A stretch of 64,000 bases of DNA, taken from assembly GCF_029784155.1 (NCBI RefSeq), contig NC_073691.1, positions 129,766,714 to 129,830,713 of the forward strand, in the 5' to 3' direction. The notes under the pieces were generated by a model. The model made no database searches. It saw only the letters and a list, made by a program, of their open reading frames with translations, and was not told the DNA's origin. Below, piece by piece: positions 1-12,068 of this stretch (its first letter is position 1; every line of letters begins with the position of its first letter). Source of the stretch: Uranotaenia lowii. Taxonomy: Eukaryota; Arthropoda; Insecta; Diptera; Culicidae. Position numbers and translations under genes: made by a program.

Positions 1-62
1 TCAAATGTCCCGCTTTTTTCGGCTGTGTCCCGCTTTTTTTGTCATGAAATGTCCCGCTTTTT
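1..62. repeat. Short imperfect repeat of TGTCCCGCTTTTTT
   Basis: Three copies of the word TGTCCCGCTTTTTT lie at about 19-24 bp spacing and run off the window edge. Its complement (AAAAAAGCGGGACA) resembles the AAATCAGGACA words near 28565-28740 and 42985-43115, so this may be the edge of the same kind of degenerate dispersed repeat. No coding sequence is seen. Confidence 0.5.
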
Positions 63-254
63 TCTGAAAGTATCTGGTAAGCCTAGCTTAATAATATCAC
101 CTACAAATTTTATACTGGTTTCCTCATCCCATATCAACACTGTTGATGTAAAAATAGTTTTTTAAACAATTACTCATTTTTTTTAAATACATATTTTTAT
201 AATTCAGTTACCAGTCAAGTGTTAAATGCAACAAAATGCAAATCAAAGAAACAC

Positions 255-762
255 CTTGTAAATCTCTTTTCCATATACTGGAATATGATTGTTTTTCATC
301 ACGCGTTTGTCAACATTGAAATTTATTTCATCTAAACATTTTTTTTTATGATTTCGGCTTTTACAATTTTTAGTAGTATTGTTTTACCCCTAAATGTATG
401 CAGCACCCTTATTTTCAGAGAAAATCTGAAAATAAGTTTTGAAAAATAAAATCACTGCAAATGGTGTTTTTATGCGTAATGATCTTAAAGTCATCGCAAA
501 TTTATAAAAAAAACTATACATTTTCATCCGTTTTCATAAGATTTTTCATCAAAAACAAAGTTTAGTGCAAGTTACCCCATTTTCTGAGGAGGATGAAAAT
601 CGCATGTTTTTAGAAAATTGAAAATAACTGAAGAAACCAATAATTTTTCTGATTACGCCAATTTGTTGTCCCATCAAACTTCAAACTTTGGATGCATAAG
701 GGGTTTGATTAACTGTGAATAGTGCCCCAGTTGACGGTACTTCATATCAATTATGGGGCTGA
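255..762 (+). repeat. Dispersed repeat family E, copy 1
   Basis: This block shares an ordered set of words with three other places in the window: a start like CTGGAATATGATTGTTTTTC, the middle CCCCTAAATxTATGCAGCAC, and an end like GATGGGACATCAAATTGAC then TGCCCCAGTTGACG. The other copies are near 17375-17615 (+), 19404-19935 (-) and 20150-20530 (+). No open frame or terminal repeat is visible, so the class is unknown; a non-autonomous element is the likely explanation. Confidence 0.6.
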
Positions 763-3700
763 GTAAGCGTTTTTGTACCTGTTTTATGGGACTTTTGGTT
801 GCTTGGGTCAGTAATTAGACGCACTTCTTTTTCGATGTGCATCCGAGGCAATTATGTTGGAAATCACCGTATGAAAATCAGATGAACTCACCTTTCTAGT
901 GCAACTGTTAAATTCACATGCGATTTCAAACGCGGACATTCATTTGCAAAATTTGCAATAAATAGGCTCATGCCTACAGTTAAACTCGGCAAAAATTAAA
1001 AAATACTAGAAAAACAAAAGAATGAATATTTATTCAGGTTTTGAATAAAAATTTAAAACTAATTTTGTTCCTTTTCTTGGCATGCAACTTCTATCGAAAT
1101 ACACCACCAGTGTTGGAAGCTGAAAAAAAAAGTTCATTAAAGAGGTATTTTTGGGCTAATGTTTTCCCTAAAAATTCATTCAAAATAACGCACAAATGTT
1201 TTCATACTAATTGGATTGTATGATAAAACCGTTTTTATCAACTTGAGCTTCGAAATAAGTTGGCGAACATAAGTGATTCGACTAACTAAAAGTCATATCC
1301 AAGCATAGAAAATGTAAATTCGCTATTTGGGAACCATGAATCGAAGTTATATTGGTATGCGTGCGAACAGCATTTGCATTGCAGTCTGCCGAGCAAATGC
1401 CACGTGGTCTCCTACAGAACACAGTGGTTCGAAAAAAAAAACTAAGTGAAATTAAGCAACTCAGAAGACTTAAGATGTTTTTCTTATCTAAAAACTGTTA
1501 GATCGATGGCAATTTATGACTTTAGTATATAAAATACATAATTAATTGAGTTTTGGAATCGTTTTCTATTGCTTGGGAACCATATACTCATTCTGTTTTT
1601 TTCTTGGAAACTATACTTATTTTTTTCTTGGAAGCAGAAGTTGGAAGTTCAGGAAAATATCGTTTTATTTCCAATTATTTCTTAAAATATTATATGTGAG
1701 TCGAATTAAAAAAATGTTTTAGCAAGGTATACATTCTAATATCTATTTGGCGTGTCAAACCACTGCGCAACGCCTCGGGCATTCGAGATGACTCTTGCTA
1801 AAAGCTCATAATCTCAGCTAACAAATTCAAAAGGGCAAAATTTCAAAATACCATTCAAGGAATTTTTCAATTTCTTACTTCATGAAGCCAAACTCCACAA
1901 TTTGAAGATAGTTGTTTGGTAGTGAGAATAAACCTATGTGTCGCAATCGCAAGTCTCCTAGAGTATTTTATTATCAACTTATGATCTTTAAAAACTCAAA
2001 AGGAATAATTTAAACAATGATGACAAATGATAATGATAACAAATGACAACACATCATGATGCACAGAACCATAGAAATGTTGTAAATGAATCTGTCGTTA
2101 GGCTAATCATTACTGAATTTGTCCAATTAGCATTCAAGTCAGGAAATTCTCGAAAACTGAGAAAATCCAATCCAGTTTTTCCAATATTTGGAAAAATCTA
2201 ATCGACGAGAAAAGTTCAAAATAGAATATTTCAATTCAACGTTACAATACCACTTTCACAACAACCACGTTCAAGTCGTTTTTTTTTTTAAATTCGTTTA
2301 TTTGACACGGCTCAAACCTTCCAGTATCACTCCTATTCAAGTCGTATTTGGTTTTTATTTTGATGAAATTGTCCAAAAAAACTTGATGCAAAAATGATGA
2401 ACTGTGAAATCTCTTTAAAAAATTTCGAAGAATGTGAATCAATCGGGGCCATATACGAATATTTTACCTCAATATTTCGGCAGCTGAACCACACCAACTT
2501 TTTTTTTAAAACTCTGCCATCTGAAATACTTTTCCTAGATTGATTGGCTTTATTCTGATTTTATCAGTCCTTCATAAGTAACTAACTGTATACATATTGG
2601 AGAAATTTCTTGAAGTGTTCATTTTAAAAAGTTTGCTTACAAAATATATTAGTTTAGATTTCATCAAAGGGATTTAATGTTCATAAAAAAGAGAAAGTTC
2701 AAACCACTCGCGGACATAATTCGTTTCTGAATCGGTCCCCCTGATGAAGGTTTGTTTGTCATTCATAAACCAATGATTCTTGTTCATACACAAATATTCT
2801 GAAACAACCTGAGGTGTTTATAATCACCACTTTGTTTAAATGAATAAAAAGTTTAAAGTTTTAAAAATTAAAAAAAAAATTGCGGAAATTATGGACTTCC
2901 GACTTTTTGAAATGAAAGCTTATTTTGTGCTTCCCTTCCAACCAAATTTCATCAATGTTTTCGAAAGCCTTTTTGTTGTATGAGTGAAGCCCGGTGTTTC
3001 ATCGTCGCAAAGAACTTTACGCTCAGCTGACGTCATTCTGTCAGTGGCCATATATTCAGAATAGCCAACGATTCTGTTAACTGTCAATTGAGCATTGTTG
3101 GTAAAGATCTATTGCACATTGCTGGTGGCCAAGAATCGGATCATCGAAACGGCTAACAATTGGTACGGCGGCCAAGTAATTCGAGCACCGCAGTGAGTAC
3201 TTTGCATGCATTTTGCTCACATTACTGAAAGTTCCATAGAGAAAACATATTTTTGTTGAACTCTAAGCAAGTTAGCAAGAAAATTCTTCAAAGGATGTTC
3301 TATGGTGCACTCAACAGGAAGGTTGGAATGTTGAAAAAAAGGGTAAACCATGCCTTAGGTGCCAAGGTCGGGTACCATTTACCTACTCAGGGAGTGAACA
3401 AAACAGCCGTTTAAAAACAAAAAAACATTGGTATTTCGGAATCATCCCGAATCACTTCATCCCGAATCACTTCATCTCGAATCACTTCATTGCATTTTAA
3501 AGCTTCGTCTATCTTTCAAAGGAGAATCGACAGTCAACACTGTTTGTGATGTTTTCAAGTCAATTTGTCAAGATGTGATATTATTCCTTTTTCTTCGTTA
3601 CAAATACCCCTTATATTACAATAAATTGAAATAAAATAATGCAAACTAAGTTATATTTTTTTAAGCGCCGTAACTTAAAGCATTTCTTGACTTCAACCTC

Positions 3701-4728
3701 AGAAAAGCTGCAACTGTTCAAAGATCACAAGATCGATAATCTCCGTTGATCAAGATAATGCGTTTCAAAAATTGTAACATCGAAAACCTGAAAGTGCTTT
3801 TCATCGAAAAGGATCAAAACGGTCGATAAAGAGTGCACAATCTTATTTCCAGCCAGCCCTAATCTAAGAACATCAAAAAGTTGCACTCTTCAGATGCTTT
3901 TCTATGCTGGGGAAATGCGCCTGGACCATTTTCGTCCATTGACATTGGCAACAAAACCGAACAGGGATAACAAAAAAAAAAACAATGTTGCCTACCTCGA
4001 GGCGCTGCTCGGAACGAGTGGAGAAAATCAATGTGCGGCTTTTCAAAGATGTGCCCTACCCTTTCCTGTCCTGCTTTTGCATTCCCAGGTCCCTGGATCG
4101 ACCAAAAAAAATTGAAAGGCTAAAGCAGCCAGAAAACCCCTAGATGGGTAATTCAATCTGGAAAATGGAAAATTATTGTACACATCCACTCGTCCGATCG
4201 CTTCCTGGAGCACGATGTTTTGCCTGGTGTGAGTACCTACACAATCTTTCGAAAGCGGTAAAACTGCAGTTCTTCTCTATAGCTACTTTCTTTCATTGAT
4301 GCCATTTTTGAGCGGATGCTATCGGAAAAAAGGAAGGGAACAGTTTGGGAAGGTGCAGGTAAAAGTTCAAATTGGATTTCGCCATTGCAAATGTAAATAC
4401 TCGTTGAAGTAAAATGGATTTTTTTCTTCTATCATTGGAATATATCGGAACGTAATTTAGCCTCCATTAACGAACACGGTTTTTGAGAATGAATACAAAC
4501 CGAAATTCTTTTGCTAGGATTTTCTTTGAATGGCAAAAAGCGCTTCGGCGATTGATAATTAGATAAAAACATCACGATCGGATCGACAAAGAGACTAAAT
4601 AAATCAGGATTGTAGGAATTCAATACATAATTTCAAAAAGCTCCACGGTTTATTTGAATTGTGCTAAAAAAACGAAAGAAACGATATTTTAGTTTAAGAT
4701 TTAGCGCTTCAGTCTTAGTAAATTTCTG
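763..4728. other. AT-rich non-coding DNA, no gene recognised
   Basis: Only short stop-bounded frames are present, without a recognisable domain. A small direct repeat (CATCCCGAATCACTT, three imperfect copies) lies at about 3442-3489. I see no transposon ends, tRNA or exon with flanking splice signals. Confidence 0.5.
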
Positions 4729-4734
4729 ATGTTT

Positions 4735-5420
4735 TATTCCGATTTGAGATTTCAGATTCAGATTCAGATATCAGATTTCAGATTCAGATTTCAGATTCAG
4801 ATTTCAGATTCAGATTTCAGATTCAGATTTCAGATTCAGATTTCAGATTCAGATTTCAGATTCAGATTTCAGATTCAGATTTCAGATTCAGATTTCAGAT
4901 TCAGATTTCAGATTCAGATTTCAGATTCAGATTTCAGATTCAGATTTCAGATTCAGATTTCAGATTCAGATTTCAGATTAAGATTTCATATTCAGATTTC
5001 AGATTTCAGATTCAGATTTCAGATTCAGATTTCAGATTCAGATTTCAGATTCAGATTTCAGATTCAGATTTCAGATTCAGATTTCAGATTCAGATTTCAG
5101 ATTCAGATTTCAGATTCAGATTTCAGATTCAGATTTCAGATTCAGATTTCAGATTCAGATTTCAGATTCAGATTCCAGATTCAGATTTCAAAATTCAGAT
5201 TTCAGATTCAGATTTCAGATTCAGATTTCAGATTCAGATTTCAGATTCAGATTTCAGATTCAGATTTCAGATTCAGATTTCAGATTCAGATTTCAGATTC
5301 AGATTTCAGATTCAGATTTCAGATTCAGATTTCAGATTCAGGTTTCAATTTCAGATTTCAGATTTCCGATTCAGATTTCAGGTTCAAATTTTAGATTCGG
5401 ATTTCATATTTCTGATTTTG
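4735..5420 (+). repeat. 13-bp satellite array 1 (GATTCAGATTTCA)
   Basis: About fifty tandem copies of a 13-bp unit, best read as a 6-mer TTCAGA alternating with a 7-mer TTTCAGA. Edges decay into variants such as GATTAAGATTTCATA and GATTTCGGATTC. Three units make 39 bp, so a stop-free frame crosses the array; it is a by-product of the period and not a gene. The same unit builds both arms of the foldback element at 52484-53396 and 53816-55654. No arm-like sequence flanks this copy, so the satellite also exists outside that element. Confidence 0.97.
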
Positions 5421-8400
5421 GATTCAGATTTTTTATGTCTGTTGATAAACTGACACAAATTTTTGTATAAAGTTAGACACACTCAGGTTCACCTGAAGAT
5501 TCTGAAGGCTGATACCAGATTCAAAAGCCAAAATTCAAAGTCAGTTCTGGAAATTCATAGTGGTTAGAAAACTGGCGTCTGTTCAAATAAGAATACCAAG
5601 GAAGGGAAAGATGCAAAAACATCTACCAGTCTAAAAACAGGTGCTCAAAGCATTTGATTTTTTGTCTGAAACCATTACCAAAATCAGGCAGCCGGAAAAC
5701 TAGGAGAATGTAGGCAAAAAAATCTCCAAAGTTCAAAAACTCTCATGCCAACAGAAAGTTCCATCTATGCAAAGGCCTGCAAGGAGCCTCCACCACATTG
5801 CATTGGATGTTTTCGGTTGGCTGGCCTGGTCTGGCTTGGTAGTCGGTATCGAATTAGTTTTGTAGGCAGATGAACAAAATAACAGCACATTCACGCTAGC
5901 AACTTCATATATATGAGCACCCCGAATTTTTTTTTCTCCGGAATGCTTTCAACGCTAAAAAGCTAGTTAAAAACAAAGAGCTTTTGCAAACCATTTTATA
6001 CTTTCATAGACGAGCTAGTAAGAGAAGCGTTTTCCTGGGAGGGCTCGTACTGTGTCCTGGAAAATTGTTTTCAGCTGTGCGGCCAGCATTGCCGGCTTGT
6101 ATTTTCGGTAGAAGTAAAAGTGATAAGATTAAGACCCCTTTTATTTTTTGAAGGCATTTATTAAGGTCCAAATTTAGTTCCTAAAAGCTTTTTTTTTGAG
6201 TAATTGATACCCAACCAATTCGTCATATTTCAATCATAGTCATATAATGTTTCAAACGTAAACAAAGCGCTGGTTCACTCTTGACAGATCAAGATGCTAC
6301 ATACAGGTGAGCACAATTGTGCGCGTTCACACGTTAGTAAGTAAAATGCCCAAATATGTTTACAGTTAATTTTCGATACACTCTTTATCACAGAATCTGG
6401 CAACTGTTACTGGCTGCACTGCTCCACGGGTGCATGACAATGACCCGGAGCACCTCCGACGTCTGTTCCGACGGAGCACCTCAGACTATCCTGTCTGAGG
6501 AATCTGTTCCGGCCGATCAGTTCGCAAAAAAAAAAAACGATTTCAGATCCCAAACAACGCGAAAAACAAACGTTGGTTCGTTGTTTCTCAAGAATTTCAG
6601 CAGCGCTAATTCATCAGTCATCCAATGGGGCCGTCGGTATCGACAAGCTGGTTCTACCTTTCGCTTTGTTCGGTTTGGCCATGACCCGTCGTGGCAGGAT
6701 ATTGTCGCATTCATCTCTACCGTTGCTTGGGAGTTGGGAAGAATTAACATCCGATTCGCGCTAACCGACTTTCATTTGCTCACCTGCAATCGCGGAGTAG
6801 TCCGGTGGATGAGCGGATGGCACGAAACTGGAGTCAAAACTAACTTTGCCGTTCAATTTTGCGCCTTTTCTGACCACGATGTTGTTTTGTTTATGTTTAC
6901 TTTCCTGTTTGTGCGTGTTTGACATTTCACACTCCTAATTTTAAACACTGAATTTTTGCTCGGGTTAACCCAATCACTACACGCTCAAAATCAAACAAGC
7001 GCAATACTTATTTATAACGCTACACTTTTTTGTTTCCACGAAAATTTAAACTTTTGCAAAAAATATTGAAACATTGCGCAACATGAAAAATTTAGAGCGT
7101 GTTTTCTTGAGAGTAACTTTCTTACATTAAATTCGTATTTGAATGAGGTTACATCTGGCTTTTTTTAAAATTTGTATCATAAGTTTGTAGAAATGTATCT
7201 GTGTTCAATTCAAAACCCTTGAAGCTTTGAAAAGAATCTTTACTTTTATTAACCAGAACTCAAATTGACAATAGACAATTTAATTTTTGAACAGTAAGCA
7301 TTATCGAAAATGTACTTGGATATCATATTTTCATTTGTTAACTTTTCAATCTTAAAAATTGAACTTTAAATTTTTTGTTTGTTTTTTGTTTCCTCTTCGC
7401 TTTGAGAAGTTTAAACATTACCAAAAAGGTCTCAAAATTGAAGTGAGTAAAGAATGACTTGCCAGCCCAGTTTTGCCAACTTTGAGGGCTGATGGGTTTT
7501 TGCACTTTTTCTCATATCGTTCGTAAATGCCTAGGAAACATTTTAGTTTCAATTTCTAAAAAAGATGACGCTGTCAATAATTTTCATATCCGAGAAATAG
7601 AAACATAGCTATCATCAAAAGGAAGTATCCCATTTTGGAATAATCTTAGATTTAATGAAAGATAGATCCCATCAATTCATCACATTACCTGGCTTTATTA
7701 AGCATAAAATCAAAAATCCCTCAGAACACGTAAAGCTTAGTTGTCATAATTTTTTCCAACCCTTAGTGCCAACTTAAATCTAAAAATGGCATCACTGAAT
7801 GAAAGAACCTAAAAAAAATCTATTCGCAATTGGGTGCATTGCTAGACTCTATTTTTTTTCTATTCTAAACAGAGAAAAAAAAACTACGAACGAGGAAAAA
7901 TCCATAACTTTTCTCTTAAATGGTTGCCCCGCTTCATGGTCAGCTCCGCAGCAACTCTGCAGGCGCTCGTAAAAAAAAATGTTGCATAGGATATAGAGTG
8001 AAAATTGAGATTAGTTGTTACAAATCTCAACACACACACATTCCCCACACGATCAACCGAAAGGAAGACATGGGAGTGACTGGAATGAAAATTCGTCCGT
8101 TCCAACAAGTCGCAGCAGTCGAAAACTTTTGCTGGCCGACGGAATCTAATTTCCAGCTGGCAAATAATCTCTCGCAAACATTCGTTTTACTCCGAGTAGC
8201 TCGCCTGTGTGCCTTCCGACAGGGCGGTTACTTTTTTCTGGTTGACTTTGGAGAACGTTTGCACACCAGGTTGAGTTACAACTTTTATAAATAAATTAAA
8301 TTTTTGAGCAATCACGCCCCCTTGGAAGTTTTCGGTATCCAGAAGTTGTATCATCATATCCATGGTTAGTTTTTTTCATGTACTAAACTTGTTGGTTTAG

Positions 8401-9139
8401 CTGAATACCAACTCACCACCCCACAAACGCTCGACAAGTGCATCAACTATTGAGCCACAGGGCTTAACAAAATTCCCATACCGACTCGGACTTAGTTTCC
8501 TTTCCAGCCCAGAATCCGATGTAAATGATTCTGGTCCAACGTCCGGGGTATTAGGGAGTGCTTTGGGGAGAACTTTTTGCCTTCTTCGTGAAGGTTTGCC
8601 CCACTAAGCTTCTTCCGACACACAAAGCTCCACGAGGCGGCACGGATGGTCGCGATGAGCCATGGAATTATAAGGTGTGATTTGTTGAGCTGATGTTCCG
8701 AGGGAAGAGACCATTTTCAATGCGCGCCCTAAGGTCTGAACCTTCTCGACTAAAGACTGGAGGATTACAACATCACATAGTGATATCTAACTTCAGCTGG
8801 TCGAGGCAACAAACAAGGGATTCCAGACCTGGTAAATCACAGAAATAGTGCAGATTAGGTAAAAAAAAGGAATTTCATCTCTAAGTTCCGGAAAAATGAC
8901 CACGAATTCAATATGCTTGTGTGTAGCAATTTGAAACAAGTTTTATCTCATTTTGAAGAGTCATCCTCCAGAAGAAATCTTGAAAGCCCTAAATTTAGAT
9001 ATCAATATCAATACTGAATTATAGACTCGACCTTACCCATAAACGAGTAACATTTTAAATCTCAAAGTTCAGCTTTAATTAAGCACCCTATTGGAACGAC
9101 GGTAAAACTCATGCGGAACACACTAGAAAACGCACCAGC
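5421..9139. other. Non-coding DNA with two unrecognised open frames
   Basis: No transposon end or known domain was recognised. A 188-codon frame (6356-6922, +) and a 124-codon frame (7920-8294, +) have less AT-rich composition than their surroundings. Neither shows a signal peptide, known motif or convincing splice context, and the first has competing frames on both strands. They may be chance frames, old exons or element fragments. The rest shows nothing I can support. Confidence 0.4.
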
Positions 9140-9207
9140 AAAAATAACCGAACGAAATACCACGAGAGTCGACCAAACTGTACCAGCATCGAACCAAACT
9201 GCACTAG

Positions 9208-9782
9208 ATGGGAACTTATAAAAAGGCAACGATTGCTTCGATCAAGTTTCCATCCATCAAGAGGACATCAAGCAGATCGGACCAGGTTTGTCGTAAATGC
9301 AGAGGAAAACACCATACGCTCCTGCTGTCAACATTAATCAATTCGCTTCAGGAACCACCTCAACCGTCAACTCAGGATCCGTTTCAACAAAAACGGCAAG
9401 GAATCATTCCTCAACCGTTCTGTTAGCTACAGCTGTCGTCTTAGAGGAAGGCGATGCAGGCAAGATGTTCCAGGCAAGAGCTCTATTGGATTCGGGCTCT
9501 GAGTGCAACTTCATGACAGAAGGTCTCTGTCAGCTTATGAAGATGTCTCAAAAACCGTCGAAAATTTCTGTTCTTGGAATCGGTCAATCAAATTCCACGG
9601 TCAAGCATCAGGTGTCAGCGGTCGTACGGTCAAGGACATCAAATCTTCTCAGCAGATGGATTTCTTGTAAGCGGTTTTCAAACCAACATCATTGTATATG
9701 GTTCTTTTTATTTTTCTCGAGCCAGATCAAGATTCCGTTGGACGAAGGTTTACCCATGCTGATTGAGTCAGTGTTTGGCTGA
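9208..9782 (+). pseudogene. BEL/Pao gag end and aspartic protease fragment
   Basis: The first part contains a zinc-knuckle-like CRKCRGKHH motif. After a frame change comes a retropepsin-like segment with ARALLDSGSECNFM, in which DSG is the active-site triad of BEL/Pao (peptidase A17) proteases. About 60 residues of recognisable protease follow before similarity is lost near 9640. In a live element this domain would process the Gag-Pol precursor. Here the frame is broken on both sides, so it is a relic. Confidence 0.75.
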
Positions 9783-9939
9783 TTGGTGACAGGTTCGGTA
9801 GAAAGTCAAGCTTCTTCGTCACGCATTATCTGTAATACGGCTTCCAAGATGGATCTCGATGAACTTCTAACTCGTTTTTGGTTTTGTTAGTAGACAGTTT
9901 GCGCTAACCAAGTACAGAAGTTCTACTGGACGATATACC

Positions 9940-10600
9940 GTTACACTACCGAAGGACGAGAAGGTATTGGGAAACAATGGCGAATCACAGGAGATGGCTT
10001 TCCGTCGACTTCAATCCAGTAGATTGGAAAGAGAACCAGAACTACGTCAACAGTACCACGGGTTTATGGAGGAATACTTGGAGCTTGGACACATGCGCAG
10101 GGTGAATGTGTGTACAGAAAAGTGGTTTTATCCTCCTCATCATCCAGTTATCAAACAGGCTAGCACAACCACCAAGGTTTGAGTTGTGTTCGATGCAGCG
10201 GCTAAAAGTAGGAGCGGAATATCCCTAAACGAGGCTTTATTGGTTGGAACCGTAATCCAGGACAAGCTTCGTGCTCTCATAATGCACAGTCGGATGAAAC
10301 AAATCATGGTTGTTGTGAATATTAAAAAAAATGTTCAGACAGATCGGAATTCATGAAGCGCACATGCCTTGACAAAGCATCCCGGGGAGAGCAGACCCTA
10401 AGAAGGGAGTGGAAACTTTTAAATTGGCTATCGTAACGTATGGCACGAAACCGGCGCCATTCTTAGACCAGGCCCACCAATGGTTGCTAAACCTCGAATC
10501 GAGTACATTCAGCAACATATCTATCAACCCATCATCGCACCAACAGTCGCTAACTTGATTCGAGAAATAGCATTCGAGCAGTAGGTTGTTACAGGATGCG
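9940..10600 (+). pseudogene. BEL/Pao reverse transcriptase, N-terminal part
   Basis: The frame beginning near 9967 carries the linker and start of the BEL reverse transcriptase: a FRRLQSSRLERE region, HHPVIK, then TTKV followed by a stop where functional copies continue with VVFD. Continuing in frame, LVGTVIQD and later an FRQIGIHE-like segment are readable with frameshifts. The polymerase would copy the element RNA in the virus-like particle. The catalytic YVDD region is not recognisable. Confidence 0.75.
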
Positions 10601-10800
10601 TTTATGTAGCAACCCGGTAGCAACGCAGCCGGTAGTCGCTATCAGAAAATAAACAAACACAAATACCTACTTGGATCGCAACAATGGGTGCGAAAACAAG
10701 TAAGTTGATAAAAACGCAACCAATAAAAACATCTAAAATACCGACCGAAATAGCAACTTGCGGTGGGCTTGGTCTTAACGACCAGAACACTAAAACAACT
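10601..10800. other. Segment interrupting the BEL/Pao RT region, origin unknown
   Basis: Between two recognisable RT fragments lie about 200 bp that do not fit the BEL reading, including the repeated word AGCAACCCGGTAGCAACGC. No clear TSD or TIR was found. It may be a small insertion or a rapidly changed part of the RT. Confidence 0.3.
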
Positions 10801-11483
10801 GCCACCGAAGAGCATCATCGATTCCCAGCAGCATCAAGGGCCCTAGAAGAAGCCATGGACGTTGGAAGCCACTCCTTACGGATTTGGAAGAATAAGCTAT
10901 CAAATTGTGTAATGATCTCATCAAATTAACCAATAGTGGGGGATTTCGTCTAAGGGGCCGTTCAAATATTACGTAACGCAATTTTTGGTCATTCTCAACT
11001 CCCCCACCCCCCTACGTAACACATTCGTCTCAGATTTTCTATCCAAAATCCAAAAAGCGTAACAAACTCTTACACCCCCTCCCCCCCTAAATGCGTTACG
11101 TAATATTTGAATGGCCCCTAAGGAAGTTTGCATCTAACTCAACAGCGGCCTGAGAGAGGTTGATCCAGATGATCTAGCCCTACAGCAAACTGAATACATC
11201 AATATAGACCCAGCGGTGAAAACTTTAGGACTTGTTTGGCAGCCACGCACCAATTATTTTCGGTTCAATTTCACCATTGCAGGAATTCTCACGGGTAGGA
11301 AATAGTGCCTGGAATACAAAAAATAATTTGAATAATCAAAAATATTGTTGAGAATAATATTGCGGAGAATAGCATGCGCATACATAAGAAGTGTGGACGT
11401 CGAAGAAAAGTTTCTCGTTTGTCTGCTAGCATCGAAATCGAAGGTGGCGCCGTTGAAATTCCAATCTATTCCGAGACAGTGGG
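10801..11483 (+). pseudogene. BEL/Pao RT C-terminal part and start of RNase H
   Basis: Readable pieces include HRFPAASRALEEA, the RT thumb-like VDPDDLALQQTEYIN, LGLVWQPRTNYFRF and the RNase H start ASKSKVAPLKFQSIPR. The order matches BEL/Pao polyproteins. The MITE at 10954-11118 interrupts the frame at a TAA; removing it with one TAA would restore the local frame. The RNase H start is cut at 11483 by the 9-bp-TSD element and resumes at 14827. Confidence 0.75.
10954..11118. mobile_element. 165-bp PIF/Harbinger-like MITE, TSD TAA
   Basis: The ends are inverted copies of GGGGCCGTTCAAATATTACG, and TAA flanks both sides (10951-10953 and 11119-11121). A 3-bp TWA duplication is typical of PIF/Harbinger elements. 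It has no coding capacity. The interior has C-runs (CCCCCACCCCCC and CCCCTCCCCCCC) near both ends. A larger relative with the same GGGGC-GTTCA-ATTACGTAA tips lies at 25830-26627. Confidence 0.9.
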
Positions 11484-12068
11484 CAGAGTACTTTGAAATA
11501 TACAAGGTAGGCTATTCCGCTCTCTTTCAACGTATTGGTAAGAGGCCTCGAAAAATAGTTATTGGAAAAACTGATAAATGTAATTTATCAGAAAATCACA
11601 TTTTTCTCAAAATTTACAAGCATTAAAATTATGAAAAAAATATGCACAGATGCGTTTTAATGCAACAAACAATACTTGGTTTTTCAACACCAAAAAAATA
11701 ATAAGCAGTGGGCTTTTTGTCGATTTTAAACTAAAATTTGGTGATATTTTCGCCTTTTATTGCCTTTTTCTTGTGCGATTTGAATATAAATTCAAACAAA
11801 TTAACTTTTTATCACAGAAATATGATGTATTCTAGAACGTTTATCAAATTTTTTACATGGACATAAGAAAATATTACATTGCTTACTCTCAAAAAAGAGG
11901 GACGGCAATGGAAAATGTTTTTTGAATGCTCATTATTTATGATTCAGATCCGAAAATCCAATGCAAAAAATAGTTTCCGATGAGCCTAAAGAAACAATCT
12001 TTAATCTGAAGCCCTTTTCAAAAGAATCGAATAGCTATCGACGGAGAAATTAATAATTTTGATTGCCA

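Noticed and set aside
4729..5394. 221-codon open frame of FRFQIQISDSD repeats
   Set aside because: It is a by-product of a 13-bp satellite whose 39-bp super-period lacks stops; both strands and other arrays show the same.
4735..5420. CRISPR-like array
   Set aside because: No spacers: repeats are contiguous 13-bp units in a eukaryotic, transposon-rich context.
6356..6922. 188-codon frame as a host gene
   Set aside because: No domain, signal peptide or intron evidence, and overlapping frames exist on both strands.
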